Under the pieces are notes generated by a model. The model saw only the letters and a program-made list of their open reading frames with translations, ran no database searches and was not told the origin of the DNA. Shown in pieces: positions 34,920-44,456 of a stretch of DNA of 64,000 nucleotides (its first letter is position 1; the number at the start of each line of letters is the position of its first letter). The stretch is taken from NCBI GenBank assembly GCA_030652255.1, contig JAUSAZ010000108.1, positions 1 to 64,000 on the forward strand, written 5' to 3'. The position numbers were made by a program, and so were the translations under genes. The DNA comes from Myxococcales bacterium (lineage in GTDB: Bacteria > Myxococcota_A > Polyangia > Polyangiales > Ga0077539).

Positions 34920-37436
34920 ATGCCTGCGATCGACGTCCTCCACCCGCCCGGCGAACGCGTCCCCATCAAACCGCGCGCGGCGTGGGCCCGACCCGCCCTC
35001 GTGGCCCTCGCCTTCGGGGCCCCGATGGCGCTCGGCGGGGCGCCGCACTGGAGCGTCCCCCTCTTCGCGCTGGTGGCCCTCGCGGGCTTCGTCGTCGCGG
35101 GGTGGGACCGGGCGGTCGCCCAGCGCGATCGCCTGCTCGTGGGCTGGCTGGTGCTGCTCGGGGTGCTGGGCTTCCAGCTGCTCCCGCTCCCGCCGGCGCT
35201 GCTCGGGCTGATCGACCCCGTGTCCGCCGCGGCCTCCGCGGGCGCCCTCGACCCGCTGCGGGTGTCCCGCGCGGCCGTCTGGCGGGCGCTCCACCATGAC
35301 CCTGGCAGCGGCCTCGCCGACCTGCTCTACCTCCTCGGCCTCGGCGCCGCGTACCTCACCGCGCTGCGGGTGTCGTCCCGCGAGGAGGGCGACCGCACCC
35401 TCCGCCTCGTGGCCTGGGCCGCGCTCCTCATCGCGGGCGTAGCGCTCGCGCACCAGGTCACGGGGCAGGACCGGGTGTTCGCCGTCTACCGCCCGCGCGC
35501 CGCGTCGCCGCCCATCCTGTCCCCGCTGCTCAACCCCAACCACCTCGCGGCCCTCACGGGCGCGGGCGCCATCCTCTGGCTGGGCCTCGCGGTCGCGGCC
35601 GAGCGCGCCGCGCCGCGCACCCTCGCCGCGATCTCCGCCGTGCTCTGCGGCGTGGTGTGCATGCAGACCCTCTCCCGCGGCGGGGTGGCGGCGACGGTGG
35701 GCTGCATCCTCCTCTTCGTCGGCGTCAACGCCCGCCGCGGGTCGACCGAGCGCTCGCCCGCGCGAACGGGCCCGCAGGTGTGGGTGGGGGTGGCGCTCGG
35801 CGCCGTCATCGTCCTCGCGGGCCTGTACGTGGCCTCGACCTCGCTCAGCGACGAGTACGCCCGCGGGGGTGCGAGCAAGCTGGAGAACTTCCGCCGCGCG
35901 CTCGGCCTGCTGCGCGGGCACTGGCTGCTCGGGGTCGGCTCCGGGGCCGTGCCCGTCGCGGTCGCCTCCTCCGGGCGCCTCGACCCGGAGTGGACCTTCC
36001 TCCGCGTCGAGTGCCTCCCGGTCGACCTCGCGGTCTCCTTCGGCATCCCCGCCGCGCTCACGGCCATCTGGCTCACCGCCCGCGCCCTGCGCGACTGGCG
36101 CCCGCCCTCGTACGCCTCGCCGGTGGTCATCGGCGCCTGGTGCGCGATGGTCTCCCTCGTCCTCCACGACCTCGTGGACTTCTCGCTCTTCCTCGGCGGC
36201 GTCGGGTACCCCGCGGCGATCCTCGCGGGCTACCTCATGGCGCAGCGCCTCCGCCGCTGGCGCCGCGCGCTGCCCCGCGGCGCCGCGGTGCTCCGCTCGC
36301 CGGCCCTCGCGCTGCTCGTGCTCGGCGCCGCGCTCACGCCCCTCGCCTGGCGCTCCACCCTCGAGCCCGAGCGCGACCGCATCGAGGAGCTCCTGCGCGC
36401 CGACGCCACGGCCATCCACGGCGAGGCCCTCCGCCGCGCGCTGGTGCACCACCCCTTCGACGCGTACCTCCCGCTGCTCGCCGGCGCCCACGCCGCCGCG
36501 CAGAACGACGAGTCCGCCCTGCGCTTCGTCGCGCGCGCCCTCGCGCTCTCCCCGACCTGGGCCCAGCCGCACCTGCTGCTCGCGCGCACCTTCGCCGCCC
36601 ACGGCCGTCGCTCGCAGGCCCTCGTCGAGCTCCGCGAGGCCCTCGCCCGCTCGGAGACCGTGCTGCGCCCCGCGGCCGAGCTGGCCGTGCGGCTGCGCCC
36701 GCTGCCCGACGCCGACGAGCTCGACCGGCTCACCCCGCGCGCCCCCTACGGCCTGACCTTCCTCGACGTGGCGGCGACCCGCCCGGGCGTGACCGGGCCC
36801 TTCATCACGGCCGTCGACGAGCTCATCCTCTCGCGCGACGGCACCTTCGTCCCGGCGCTGCGGCGGCGCTCGCAGTTCGCCCTCCTGGCGGGGCGCCCGG
36901 ACGACGCCCTGGGCTACTGCGACCGGATGATCCAGTCGCACCAGACCATGGCCGAGGGCTACCTCTGCCGCGGCGCGATCCTGGCGGCCCGCGGCGACAA
37001 CACCGGCGCGATGCGCACCTACGCCGGAGGCATCGCCCGGGCGCAGGACCGCTACGGGCTGCACCTCGCCCGGGCGCGGGTGTACGCCGCGCGCCGCGAG
37101 GCGGGCCCGATGCGCGAGGCCATCGCCTCGGCCATCGAGTCCGCGGGCGCCGACCTCGACCGGCTGGTCGCGGCGCACGGCCTCCACGGCGCGCTGCTCG
37201 CCAGCCTCGGCAACGACCGCGGGGCCATCGACGCCTACCTGATGGCCCACGGGCTGACGGCGCCGGACGCCCCGTTCCTCGTGGAGATCCTCGAGGCCTC
37301 GGCGCGCATCAACGACCGGCCGGGGGTGGAGCAGGCCTGCGCCGCCCTGGCCGAGCGGGGGCCGCTCGATGCGCGCGCCGGGGCGGTCTGCAACCGGGGC
37401 GTGTCGCGCTCGCCGGTCGGCGACGCGGGGCGATGA
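34920..37436 (+). CDS. O-antigen ligase/polymerase (Wzy/WaaL-type) with TPR C-terminus
   Basis: An 838-residue protein. The N-terminal 480 residues have about 11-12 hydrophobic segments with a large loop containing YRPRAASPPILSPLLNPNHLAALTG, the NPN motif common to Wzy_C/O-antigen ligase enzymes, and the inter-helix loop QTLSRGGVAA. The remaining 350 residues are helical repeats of TPR type (for example AQPHLLLARTFAAHGRRSQAL). It polymerises or ligates glycan at the periplasmic face. Adjacent wzc supports the polymerase role. No strong ribosome site precedes the ATG. Confidence 0.82.
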   Translation: MPAIDVLHPPGERVPIKPRAAWARPALVALAFGAPMALGGAPHWSVPLFALVALAGFVVAGWDRAVAQRDRLLVGWLVLLGVLGFQLLPLPPALLGLIDPVSAAASAGALDPLRVSRAAVWRALHHDPGSGLADLLYLLGLGAAYLTALRVSSREEGDRTLRLVAWAALLIAGVALAHQVTGQDRVFAVYRPRAASPPILSPLLNPNHLAALTGAGAILWLGLAVAAERAAPRTLAAISAVLCGVVCMQTLSRGGVAATVGCILLFVGVNARRGSTERSPARTGPQVWVGVALGAVIVLAGLYVASTSLSDEYARGGASKLENFRRALGLLRGHWLLGVGSGAVPVAVASSGRLDPEWTFLRVECLPVDLAVSFGIPAALTAIWLTARALRDWRPPSYASPVVIGAWCAMVSLVLHDLVDFSLFLGGVGYPAAILAGYLMAQRLRRWRRALPRGAAVLRSPALALLVLGAALTPLAWRSTLEPERDRIEELLRADATAIHGEALRRALVHHPFDAYLPLLAGAHAAAQNDESALRFVARALALSPTWAQPHLLLARTFAAHGRRSQALVELREALARSETVLRPAAELAVRLRPLPDADELDRLTPRAPYGLTFLDVAATRPGVTGPFITAVDELILSRDGTFVPALRRRSQFALLAGRPDDALGYCDRMIQSHQTMAEGYLCRGAILAARGDNTGAMRTYAGGIARAQDRYGLHLARARVYAARREAGPMREAIASAIESAGADLDRLVAAHGLHGALLASLGNDRGAIDAYLMAHGLTAPDAPFLVEILEASARINDRPGVEQACAALAERGPLDARAGAVCNRGVSRSPVGDAGR

Positions 37437-37475
37437 ACGTCACACCGGGGATGCCGCAACGCATGACCGGCCGGG

Positions 37476-37503
37476 TTGTCGCGCCCGGGTGATCTGGTAG
37501 TAA
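37476..37503 (+). promoter_or_regulatory. Possible promoter of wzc
   Basis: TTGTCG (37476-37481) and TAGTAA (37498-37503) are 16 bp apart, 30 bp before the GTG start; a GGAG site follows. This would let wzc be transcribed separately from the wzy-like gene. Confidence 0.35.
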
Positions 37504-37532
37504 GGCCGACGAGACGAAATGGAGACGCGCGC

Positions 37533-39848
37533 GTGAGCGAGATCGGTTCGAGGGCGACGACGTCTCCCGATGCCCAGAGCCAGCCGATGGAGCAGCTCCG
37601 GCAGCTCTGGAAGCACCGGTGGATCGTCCTGAGCGGCGTGGCGCTGGCGCTGTGCCTCGACGCGCTCTGGGTGCTGCGGCAGCCGAAGATCTACGCGGCC
37701 ACGGCGGTGCTGCAGTTCGAGCCCAACCCCACGCGCCCGCTCGGGCGCCAGGTCGAAGACCTCGACACCAGCGGCGTGGGCTCGTACTGGAACATCCGCG
37801 AGTACTACGAGACGCAGTACCGCGTGGTGAAGAGCCGGAGCGTGGCGGAGGGTGTCGTGCGGCGCCTCGGCCTCCAGCACGACCCGGACTTCCTCGGGGT
37901 GCCCGCCGCGCGCCGCGGGAGCTTCCGCTCGGTGACCGTCACCCAGGCGGCGACCGCGCTGGTGGGCCGCATCCGCGTCGAGCCGGTGAAGGAGAGCCGG
38001 CTGATGAACATCGTGGTGGAGGACCAGTCGCCGCGCCGCGCGCAGCTGCTGGCCAACACCGTCGTGGACGTCTACGTGCAGCGCAACCTCGACCACCGCC
38101 TGGGCAGCACCCGCGACGCCGTGCGCTGGCTGAGCAACCAGCTCGACGACCTCCGCACCAACCTCTCCAACGCCGAGGAGCGGCTCCAGACCTTCCGGCG
38201 CGAGCACAGCATCGTCTCCGAGAACTTCACCGACCAGCGCAACATCCTCGGCAACCGCATCTCGCAGCTCTCCGAGGCGCTCACCCAGGCCCAGGTGCGC
38301 CGCTTCGCGCTCACCGCCCGCACCGCCGAGGTGGTGCGCGCCGAGCGCGACGTGCTGCGCTCGCTGCAGACGGTGTCGAGCGGCATGGCCCTCGACGCCC
38401 CGCTGTCCGACCGGGTGCGCTGGCGCGACCAGGTGGGCGTCGCCATGTCGCAGCTCACGGCGCCGGAGTTCCTGACGTCGACGGTGCTCACGGCGATGCG
38501 CACGCAGTTCGAGACGGCGCTGCGCGAGGAGTCCACCTCGGAGATCCGGTACCTCCAGCAGTCCCTCGAGCTCCGCGGCGCCCGGGCGCGCACCAACTCC
38601 GTGGTGAGCCTCTTCCGCGCCGAGGTGGCCAACATCCGCGGCGCCGCCGAGGCCGAGCTCCGCGGCGTCCAGCGCTCCGAGGGCAACGTGCGCTCCGAGC
38701 TGCTCATCGCGCAGCGCCAGGCCATCGAGCTCAACCAGCAGGAGATGATGTACTCCCGCCTCACCCGCGAGCGGGAGAACCACTCCAAGATTTTCGGCAT
38801 CGTGCTGGAGCGCACCACCGAGGGCAACCTCATGGGCTCGCTCCAGGTGAACAACATGAGCGTGCTCGAGTACGCGCTCCTCCCGGGCATCCCCATCAAG
38901 CCGCGGGTGCCGCTCTCCCTCGCCGTCGGCGGCATCGCCGGGGTGATCCTCGGGCTGCTCGGCGCCACCCTCGCGGTGCTGGCCGACCGCACGGTGCGCT
39001 CGCGCGCCGACGTCGAGGAGGGGCTCAACACCCCGGTGCTGGGCTTCCTCCCGCTCGTCAACGGGCGCGGGATGCGCAACCAGTACAAGTACCGCTACGG
39101 CGACGCGCAGCCGCAGGAGGGCCCGGTCGACAACCTCGACCTCGTGGTGCACTCGCACCCGACGTCCAACGTCGCCGAGCTCACGCGCGGCATCCGCACC
39201 AACCTCCTGTTCATGTCGCCGGACACGCCCTTCCAGATGCTGATGGTGACGAGCGCGTCGCCCCGCGAGGGCAAGACCTTCACCGCCGTCAGCCTCGCCA
39301 TCTCGCTCGCCCAGAGCGGCAAGCGCGTGCTGCTGGTCGACGCCGACCTCCGGCGCCCGCGCGTGCACAAGGTCTTCCGGGTGCATCCCCCGGTGGGGCT
39401 CACCAGCATCCTCATCGGCGAGGCCACCCACGACGAGGCGGTCATCGTCACCGAGGTGCCCAACCTCTCGCTGCTCCCCTGCGGTCCCATCCCCCCCAAC
39501 CCCGCGGAGCTCCTGCACAGCCAGAAGGCCACGGAGTTCATGGCCTTCCTGCGCACGCAGTACGACCGCATCGTGTTCGACTCGCCGCCCATCACGGCGG
39601 TCACCGACGCGCTCGCGCTCGGCCCGCAGCTCGACGGCGTGGTGCTCGTGGTGCGCGTCCGCCAGACCCGGCGCGACCAGGCCGCGGACGTGCTGCGCCA
39701 GCTGCGCGCGCTCGGCAGCAAGGTGGTGGGCTGCGTCGTCAACGGCATCGAGCCCAACGACTCGCACTCGTACTACTACACGGGGCAGTACAACTACTCG
39801 TCCAACCCCAACGAGGCCGCGGGCGGCTCGAGCGACGCGCGGTCCTGA
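37533..39848 (+). CDS. Wzc-type polysaccharide co-polymerase and tyrosine autokinase
   Basis: A 771-residue protein combining both halves that some bacteria split. A Wzz-like segment has a first transmembrane helix at about 30-48, a long periplasmic coiled coil, and a second helix near 460-486 preceded by PGIPIKPRVP. The cytoplasmic BY-kinase follows: Walker A SASPREGKT near 574, A' LLVDADLRRP, Walker B IVFDSPP. The C-terminal tail holds a tyrosine cluster (SYYYTGQYNY), the autophosphorylation site that regulates chain length. GTG 37533 has GGAG upstream. Works with the Wzy-like protein to set polymer length and drive export. Confidence 0.93.
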   Translation: MSEIGSRATTSPDAQSQPMEQLRQLWKHRWIVLSGVALALCLDALWVLRQPKIYAATAVLQFEPNPTRPLGRQVEDLDTSGVGSYWNIREYYETQYRVVKSRSVAEGVVRRLGLQHDPDFLGVPAARRGSFRSVTVTQAATALVGRIRVEPVKESRLMNIVVEDQSPRRAQLLANTVVDVYVQRNLDHRLGSTRDAVRWLSNQLDDLRTNLSNAEERLQTFRREHSIVSENFTDQRNILGNRISQLSEALTQAQVRRFALTARTAEVVRAERDVLRSLQTVSSGMALDAPLSDRVRWRDQVGVAMSQLTAPEFLTSTVLTAMRTQFETALREESTSEIRYLQQSLELRGARARTNSVVSLFRAEVANIRGAAEAELRGVQRSEGNVRSELLIAQRQAIELNQQEMMYSRLTRERENHSKIFGIVLERTTEGNLMGSLQVNNMSVLEYALLPGIPIKPRVPLSLAVGGIAGVILGLLGATLAVLADRTVRSRADVEEGLNTPVLGFLPLVNGRGMRNQYKYRYGDAQPQEGPVDNLDLVVHSHPTSNVAELTRGIRTNLLFMSPDTPFQMLMVTSASPREGKTFTAVSLAISLAQSGKRVLLVDADLRRPRVHKVFRVHPPVGLTSILIGEATHDEAVIVTEVPNLSLLPCGPIPPNPAELLHSQKATEFMAFLRTQYDRIVFDSPPITAVTDALALGPQLDGVVLVVRVRQTRRDQAADVLRQLRALGSKVVGCVVNGIEPNDSHSYYYTGQYNYSSNPNEAAGGSSDARS

Positions 39849-39852
39849 GCGA

Positions 39853-40464
39853 TCAGCGGAACTCGAACGAGGCCACCATCTCGTCGAAGGCGGGGGTCGC
39901 CGCCGCGAGGGTGGCGCGCGGCCCGGTGAGCTTGAAGAACCACGGGCCGTTGGGGGTCTCGACGATGGCCGCGAGCAGGGCGTAGCCGTCGAGCGGGGGG
40001 GAGGGCGCGGCGCCCGGCATGCCGCTACCGCTGAAGCGACCCTCGACGCGGGTGATCGTGACCTGGAGCCCGTGCGAGGTGCGGGTCTCGCGGGTGGCCA
40101 CCGCGGCGCTGGGCCGCCCGTCGGGCTGCTCGAACTGGCCGTACCAGCGGGCCAGGTTGTTGTCGATCGAGCCGCCCTGGCCGGCGCCGAACCAGAACAC
40201 CGTGAGCTCGCCTTCGGTGTTGGGGCCGTTGCCAGGGACGGTGTACTGCGCCCGGCGCATGGTCGACGTCGGGGTGCCACGGCGCCACGGGGCGGGGTCG
40301 GTCCAGCGCAGGGTGCCGGTGTGCGGGGCGCGGTCGGCGCCGGGCATCGGGATGGGCGGCGCGATGCGGCTGGCTGCGGGCGGCGCCGGGGGCTCCGGGG
40401 GCGCGTTGCGGCACGCGAGCAGGCTGAGGGCGGCGACGAGGTGCAGGGCAGGGCGCTGGGTCAT
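39853..40464 (-). CDS. Small lipoprotein of unknown function
   Basis: A 203-residue protein with lipobox SLLAC (Cys 18) and a Pro-rich stretch after it (about 22-45). The rest is a compact alpha/beta domain with TVPGNGPNTEGELTVFWFG and a Phe/Arg C-terminus (ASFEFR), as in a family of small periplasmic proteins that I cannot name. A TATCTG box lies 14 bp upstream of the ATG. It follows the NIDO-domain gene on the same strand. Confidence 0.68.
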   Translation of the reverse strand: MTQRPALHLVAALSLLACRNAPPEPPAPPAASRIAPPIPMPGADRAPHTGTLRWTDPAPWRRGTPTSTMRRAQYTVPGNGPNTEGELTVFWFGAGQGGSIDNNLARWYGQFEQPDGRPSAAVATRETRTSHGLQVTITRVEGRFSGSGMPGAAPSPPLDGYALLAAIVETPNGPWFFKLTGPRATLAAATPAFDEMVASFEFR

Positions 40465-40473
40465 GGCGACAGG

Positions 40474-41691
40474 TCAGATAGCGCGAGGGCGTCGGCGGCG
40501 ACGAAGGAATCCGACGGACAGCGCCGCCGCGAGGGCGACACCGCGTCCCATGGGCGAGTCAGCGGGCTGTTGGGGCACCGTGCAGCCGCAGCCGCCGATG
40601 GGCCCGGCCCGGCCGTCGAGGCGGTTCTCCCGGCCGCAGCGCCAGCCCGTGCAGGCGTCGTCGGCGCCCGCGTCGGGCAGCGCGGGGACGTCGGGCGAGG
40701 GGACGTCCACGGGGGGCGAAGGGACGTCCTCGGGGGGCTTGCCCGGGACGTCCGCGCCGGTGTCCAGCGGGCCGAGGTCGCGAATCCAGCCCATGTCGGG
40801 CACCGCGTCGCGTGGCACGTCGACCCGGGCGTCGAAGAAGCCCCCGTCGACCCCGGCGTCCACGCCGCCGTCGATCTCGCTGCGGCAGGTGGCGCCGCAC
40901 CCGTCTCCCGGGCGGGTGTTGCCGTCGTCGCACTCCTCGCCGCGCTCGACCACGCGGTTGCCGCACATGGCCACCGTGCCGCCGCGGATCTGGAACTGCC
41001 ACAGCCCGGCCACGCCCACGTTGGAGGTGGTACACACGTCGAGGATGCCGCGGGTGAAGGAGCCCGGCAGCGCGAAGAAGTCCCGGAGGTTGCCCGCGTC
41101 GAAGCCGGCCTGGGCGGGCGTGCCGCCGAAGCCCCCGGTGCCGCCGGAGGCGTCGCCGGTGGTCCACTGGCAGCGCTCGTAGCGAAACTCCACGTCGAAG
41201 TCGCCGGGGTTCCGCGCCCGCTGGTCGGTGAGCACGAGCTGGAAGGAGTTCTGGAGGTTGTCGTGCGAGGCGTAGTACCCGACGAGGTGCCACGTCGCGA
41301 TGAAGCGCCCCGGCTCGGCGAACCAGTACACGTTGTTGCGCGTCGGCATGCCCTGGCCGCGGGTGTCCACATCGGCCCAGAAGGGGGCGATCATGGGCTG
41401 CGACGCCACCGGGAAGCGCTCCGGGGTAAACACCCCGAGGCGGTCGTTGAAGGTGATGTTGCCGTTGTTGTTGACGTAGAGCGACCGGTACACGCTCCCG
41501 AAGAACCACAGCCCCTCCGGGAACTCCCGCGCCACCGAGATGACCCCGGTGGAGCCGTCGTCGTTGGGCGCGAGGTTGTTGGGGCCGAAGCCCGCCGGGC
41601 CGCCGAGCCCCCGCAGCAGCGGGATGGCCCCGGCCGGGTTCGAGGCGAGCGCGAGCGAGAGCCCCGCGGAGATCAAGCGAAGAGGTTTCAC
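40474..41691 (-). CDS. NIDO-domain surface protein with MYXO-CTERM anchor
   Basis: A 405-residue secreted protein. Signal peptide to about residue 20 (PAGA-I); NIDO-type beta domain (about 30-230, VNNNGNITFNDRLGVFTPE, MIAPFWADVD, VYWFAEPGRFIATWHLVGYY); a DUF4215-type Cys repeat (CGNRVVERGEECDDGNTRPG and following); an acidic Asp/Pro linker; and a C-terminal GCGC, hydrophobic helix and RRRRR tail, the MYXO-CTERM sorting signal. Expected to be anchored to the cell surface, where NIDO proteins act in adhesion. GTG 41691 follows an AGGA site; a TTG at 41706 is possible. Confidence 0.88.
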   Translation of the reverse strand: MKPLRLISAGLSLALASNPAGAIPLLRGLGGPAGFGPNNLAPNDDGSTGVISVAREFPEGLWFFGSVYRSLYVNNNGNITFNDRLGVFTPERFPVASQPMIAPFWADVDTRGQGMPTRNNVYWFAEPGRFIATWHLVGYYASHDNLQNSFQLVLTDQRARNPGDFDVEFRYERCQWTTGDASGGTGGFGGTPAQAGFDAGNLRDFFALPGSFTRGILDVCTTSNVGVAGLWQFQIRGGTVAMCGNRVVERGEECDDGNTRPGDGCGATCRSEIDGGVDAGVDGGFFDARVDVPRDAVPDMGWIRDLGPLDTGADVPGKPPEDVPSPPVDVPSPDVPALPDAGADDACTGWRCGRENRLDGRAGPIGGCGCTVPQQPADSPMGRGVALAAALSVGFLRRRRRPRAI

Positions 41692-41779
41692 GTGGCGATC
41701 CTGCAACGGTGGCGCCTCGTCTGTCGAACCGTCGACCTCGCGAGCGCAGCGTCACCGAATCGCGCGGCGACGGCGCGTG

Positions 41780-41809
41780 TTGCCACGGCTCGGCCCCAGC
41801 GCGTAGAGA
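41780..41809 (+). promoter_or_regulatory. Predicted promoter of leuS
   Basis: TTGCCA (41780-41785) and TAGAGA (41804-41809), 18 bp apart, lie 10 bp before the leuS ATG. The transcript would begin only a few bases before the start codon. Confidence 0.4.
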
Positions 41810-41819
41810 GGTAGGCCCT

Positions 41820-44378
41820 ATGCCGTACCGCCCCTCCGAGATCGAGCCGCTCTGGCAGGCCCACTGGGAGTCGCACGACAGCTACGTCGCGCGCATCGTC
41901 CCCGGGCAGCCGAAGTTCTACGCGCTGGACATGTTCCCGTACCCGAGCGGCAAGGGCCTCCACGTGGGGCACCCGGCGGGCTACACCGCGAGCGACGTCG
42001 TGTGCCGCTACAAGCGCGCCCGCGGCTTCAACGTGCTGCACCCCATCGGCTACGACGCCTTCGGGCTCCCGGCCGAGCAGCGCGCCATCGACGAGGGCAT
42101 CGCGCCGCAGGTGTCCACCGCCGAGGCCATCGAGACCTTCCGCCGGCAGCTGAAGCGCCTGGGGTACTCGTACGACTGGTCGCGGGAGATCTCCACCGCC
42201 GACCCCAGCTACTACAAGTGGACCCAGTGGATCTTCACGCGCCTCTACGCCCGCGGCGTGGCGTACGTGGGCGAAGGCTTCGTCAACTGGTGCCCGGCGC
42301 TGGGCACGGTGCTCGCCAACGACGAGGTCATCGACGGCAAGAGCGAGCGCGGCGGTCACCCCGTGGAGCGCAAGCGCATGTCGCAGTGGATGCTGCGCAT
42401 CTCGGCCTACGCCGACCGGCTGCTCTCGGGCCTCGACACCATCGACTGGCCCGAGGCCACCAAGACCGCGCAGCGCGAGTGGATCGGGCGCTCCGAGGGG
42501 GCCTTCGTGGACTTCGCGGTGGAGGGCTCGGCGGAGAAGGTCACGGTCTTCACGACGCGGCCCGACACGCTCTTCGGCGCGACATACCTCGTGCTCGCGC
42601 CCGAGCACGCGCTGGTCGACGGCTTCACCACGGCGGCGCAGCGCGAGGCGGTGGCGGCGTACCAGAAGCGCACCGCCGGGCGCAGCGAGCGCGACCGGCA
42701 GGCGACGAAGGAGAAGACCGGCGTGGACACCGGCGCGCGGGCGATCAACCCGGCCACCGGCGAGGCCATCCCGGTGTGGATCGCGGACTACGTCATCGCT
42801 GGCTACGGGACCGGCGCCATCATGGCGGTGCCGGGCCACGACGAGCGCGACTGGGAGTTCGCGAAGGCGATGGGGCTGCCCATTCGCGAGGTGATCACCG
42901 GCGGCGACGTGGCGAAGGCCGCGTACGCGGGCGACGGGGTGATGGTGCACAGCGGGCGCTTCGACGGCACCGCCACCGCGGGCGGCGAGGCCATCCGCGC
43001 GGTGACGGCGTGGCTCGCCGAGCAGGGCTGCGCGCGCCCGACGGTGAACTTCAAGATCCGCGACTGGACCTTCGCGCGGCAGCGCTACTGGGGCGAGCCC
43101 ATCCCGGTGTTGAAGGACGGCGACGCGGTGGTGCGGGCGCTCACGCCCGACGAGCTGCCGCTGGTGCTGCCGCCGGTGGCGGAGTACGCGCCCACCGGGA
43201 GCGGTGAGTCGCCGCTGGCGCGGGCGGTCGACTGGCTCGACGTCGACGACCCGGTGACCGGGCGCAGGCTGCGACGCGAGGTCGACACGATGCCCGGCTC
43301 GGCGGGGTCGAGCTGGTACTTCCTGCGGTACTGCGATCCGCACAACGACCAGGAGTTCTGCTCGCGCGAGGCCAGCGACTACTGGATGCCGGTGGACCTC
43401 TACGTGGGCGGCGCCGAGCACCGGGTGGGGCACCTGCTGTACTCGCGCATGTGGCAGAAGGCGCTGCACGAGGAGGGCTTCGTGCGCGACGAGGAGCCCT
43501 TCGCGAAGCTGCGCCACCAGGGCATGGTGCTCGCGAAGACCTTCTACACGGCGGGCGAGAGCGGGCGCTTCAACCACCTGACGATCCCCGCGAGCGTCGA
43601 GAAGGACGACGACAAGGCCGCGGTGATCCGGGTGCCGGGGAGCGACGAGCCGGTGGCCGCGGAGGTGCGCTGGGAGAAGATGTCCAAGCGCAAGGGCAAC
43701 GTGGTCAACCCCGACGACATCATCGACCTCTACGGGGTCGACGCGCTGCGGGTGTACCTCTGCTTCCTCACGCCGCTGGAGAGCGACAAGCCCTGGCAGA
43801 CGAGCCAGCTGGAGGCGCAGCACGACTGGCTGAAGCGCGTCTGGCGGCTCTACTTCGAGGGCGACGACGACGCCCCGCGGGCCACGGACGCGGCGCCCAC
43901 GGCGGACGAGCTCAAGATCCTGCACCGCGCGGTGGACAAGGTCGGCCGGGACATCGAGGCGCTCACCCTCAACACGGCCATCTCGGCGCTGCACGTCGCG
44001 ACGCGCGACCTCGCGCGGCTGGGCACCCGCTCGCGGGAGGTGCTCGGCCCGCTGGCGCAGCTCGTGGCGCCCTTCGCGCCGCACCTCGCGGAGACGCTCT
44101 GGACGCGCGGCGCGGGCAACGATGTGACGCCGGGCGGCGTGGCGTACGCGCCGTGGCCCGAGGCCGACCCGAAGTGGCTGGTGGACGACACCGTGACCAT
44201 CGGGGTGCAGGTCAACGGCAAGACCGTCACGACGGTGGAGCTGGCGCTGGACGCCGACGAGGCGACGGCCGTGGCGGCGGCGAAGGCCATCGACGCGGTG
44301 GCGCGGCAGCTCGCGGGCAAGAGCGTCGCGAAGGTGATCTACAAGAGCGGGAAGATTCTCAACCTCATCGCGAAGTGA
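41820..44378 (+). CDS. leuS: Leucyl-tRNA synthetase
   Basis: An 852-residue class Ia synthetase of normal length. HIGH-type motif in PYPSGKGLHVGHPAGY (41-55), editing domain (about 225-420), WYFLRYCDP, and KMSKRKGN near residue 620; the C-terminal anticodon-binding and LeuRS-specific domains follow. Charges tRNA-Leu in the cytoplasm. A longer frame to 41709 is not preferred: ATG 41820 starts exactly at the family consensus (YRPSEIEPLWQ). Confidence 0.97.
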   Translation: MPYRPSEIEPLWQAHWESHDSYVARIVPGQPKFYALDMFPYPSGKGLHVGHPAGYTASDVVCRYKRARGFNVLHPIGYDAFGLPAEQRAIDEGIAPQVSTAEAIETFRRQLKRLGYSYDWSREISTADPSYYKWTQWIFTRLYARGVAYVGEGFVNWCPALGTVLANDEVIDGKSERGGHPVERKRMSQWMLRISAYADRLLSGLDTIDWPEATKTAQREWIGRSEGAFVDFAVEGSAEKVTVFTTRPDTLFGATYLVLAPEHALVDGFTTAAQREAVAAYQKRTAGRSERDRQATKEKTGVDTGARAINPATGEAIPVWIADYVIAGYGTGAIMAVPGHDERDWEFAKAMGLPIREVITGGDVAKAAYAGDGVMVHSGRFDGTATAGGEAIRAVTAWLAEQGCARPTVNFKIRDWTFARQRYWGEPIPVLKDGDAVVRALTPDELPLVLPPVAEYAPTGSGESPLARAVDWLDVDDPVTGRRLRREVDTMPGSAGSSWYFLRYCDPHNDQEFCSREASDYWMPVDLYVGGAEHRVGHLLYSRMWQKALHEEGFVRDEEPFAKLRHQGMVLAKTFYTAGESGRFNHLTIPASVEKDDDKAAVIRVPGSDEPVAAEVRWEKMSKRKGNVVNPDDIIDLYGVDALRVYLCFLTPLESDKPWQTSQLEAQHDWLKRVWRLYFEGDDDAPRATDAAPTADELKILHRAVDKVGRDIEALTLNTAISALHVATRDLARLGTRSREVLGPLAQLVAPFAPHLAETLWTRGAGNDVTPGGVAYAPWPEADPKWLVDDTVTIGVQVNGKTVTTVELALDADEATAVAAAKAIDAVARQLAGKSVAKVIYKSGKILNLIAK

Positions 44379-44415
44379 GCGCCGCTCGCCGTCACTGCGG
44401 ATCCTAGAGCCCAGG

Positions 44416-44447
44416 TTGACAGCGCGTCGGCGCTGCTGACCCTATCG
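44416..44447 (+). promoter_or_regulatory. Predicted promoter of the 44457 lipoprotein gene
   Basis: Consensus TTGACA (44416-44421) and CTATCG (44442-44447), spaced 20 bp (19 if read as CCTATC). The ATG at 44457 lies 9 bases past the -10 box, so the mRNA would be nearly leaderless. Confidence 0.5.
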
Positions 44448-44456
44448 ACCGCATCG

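Noticed and set aside
37440-40280. Minus-strand frame of 946 codons opposite wzc
   Set aside because: Same cause; wzc has full domain support and the minus translation has none.
41688-44084. Long minus-strand frame (798 codons) opposite leuS
   Set aside because: Antisense to a certain gene; Arg/His/Val-rich translation without any domain. Caused by high GC at third codon positions.
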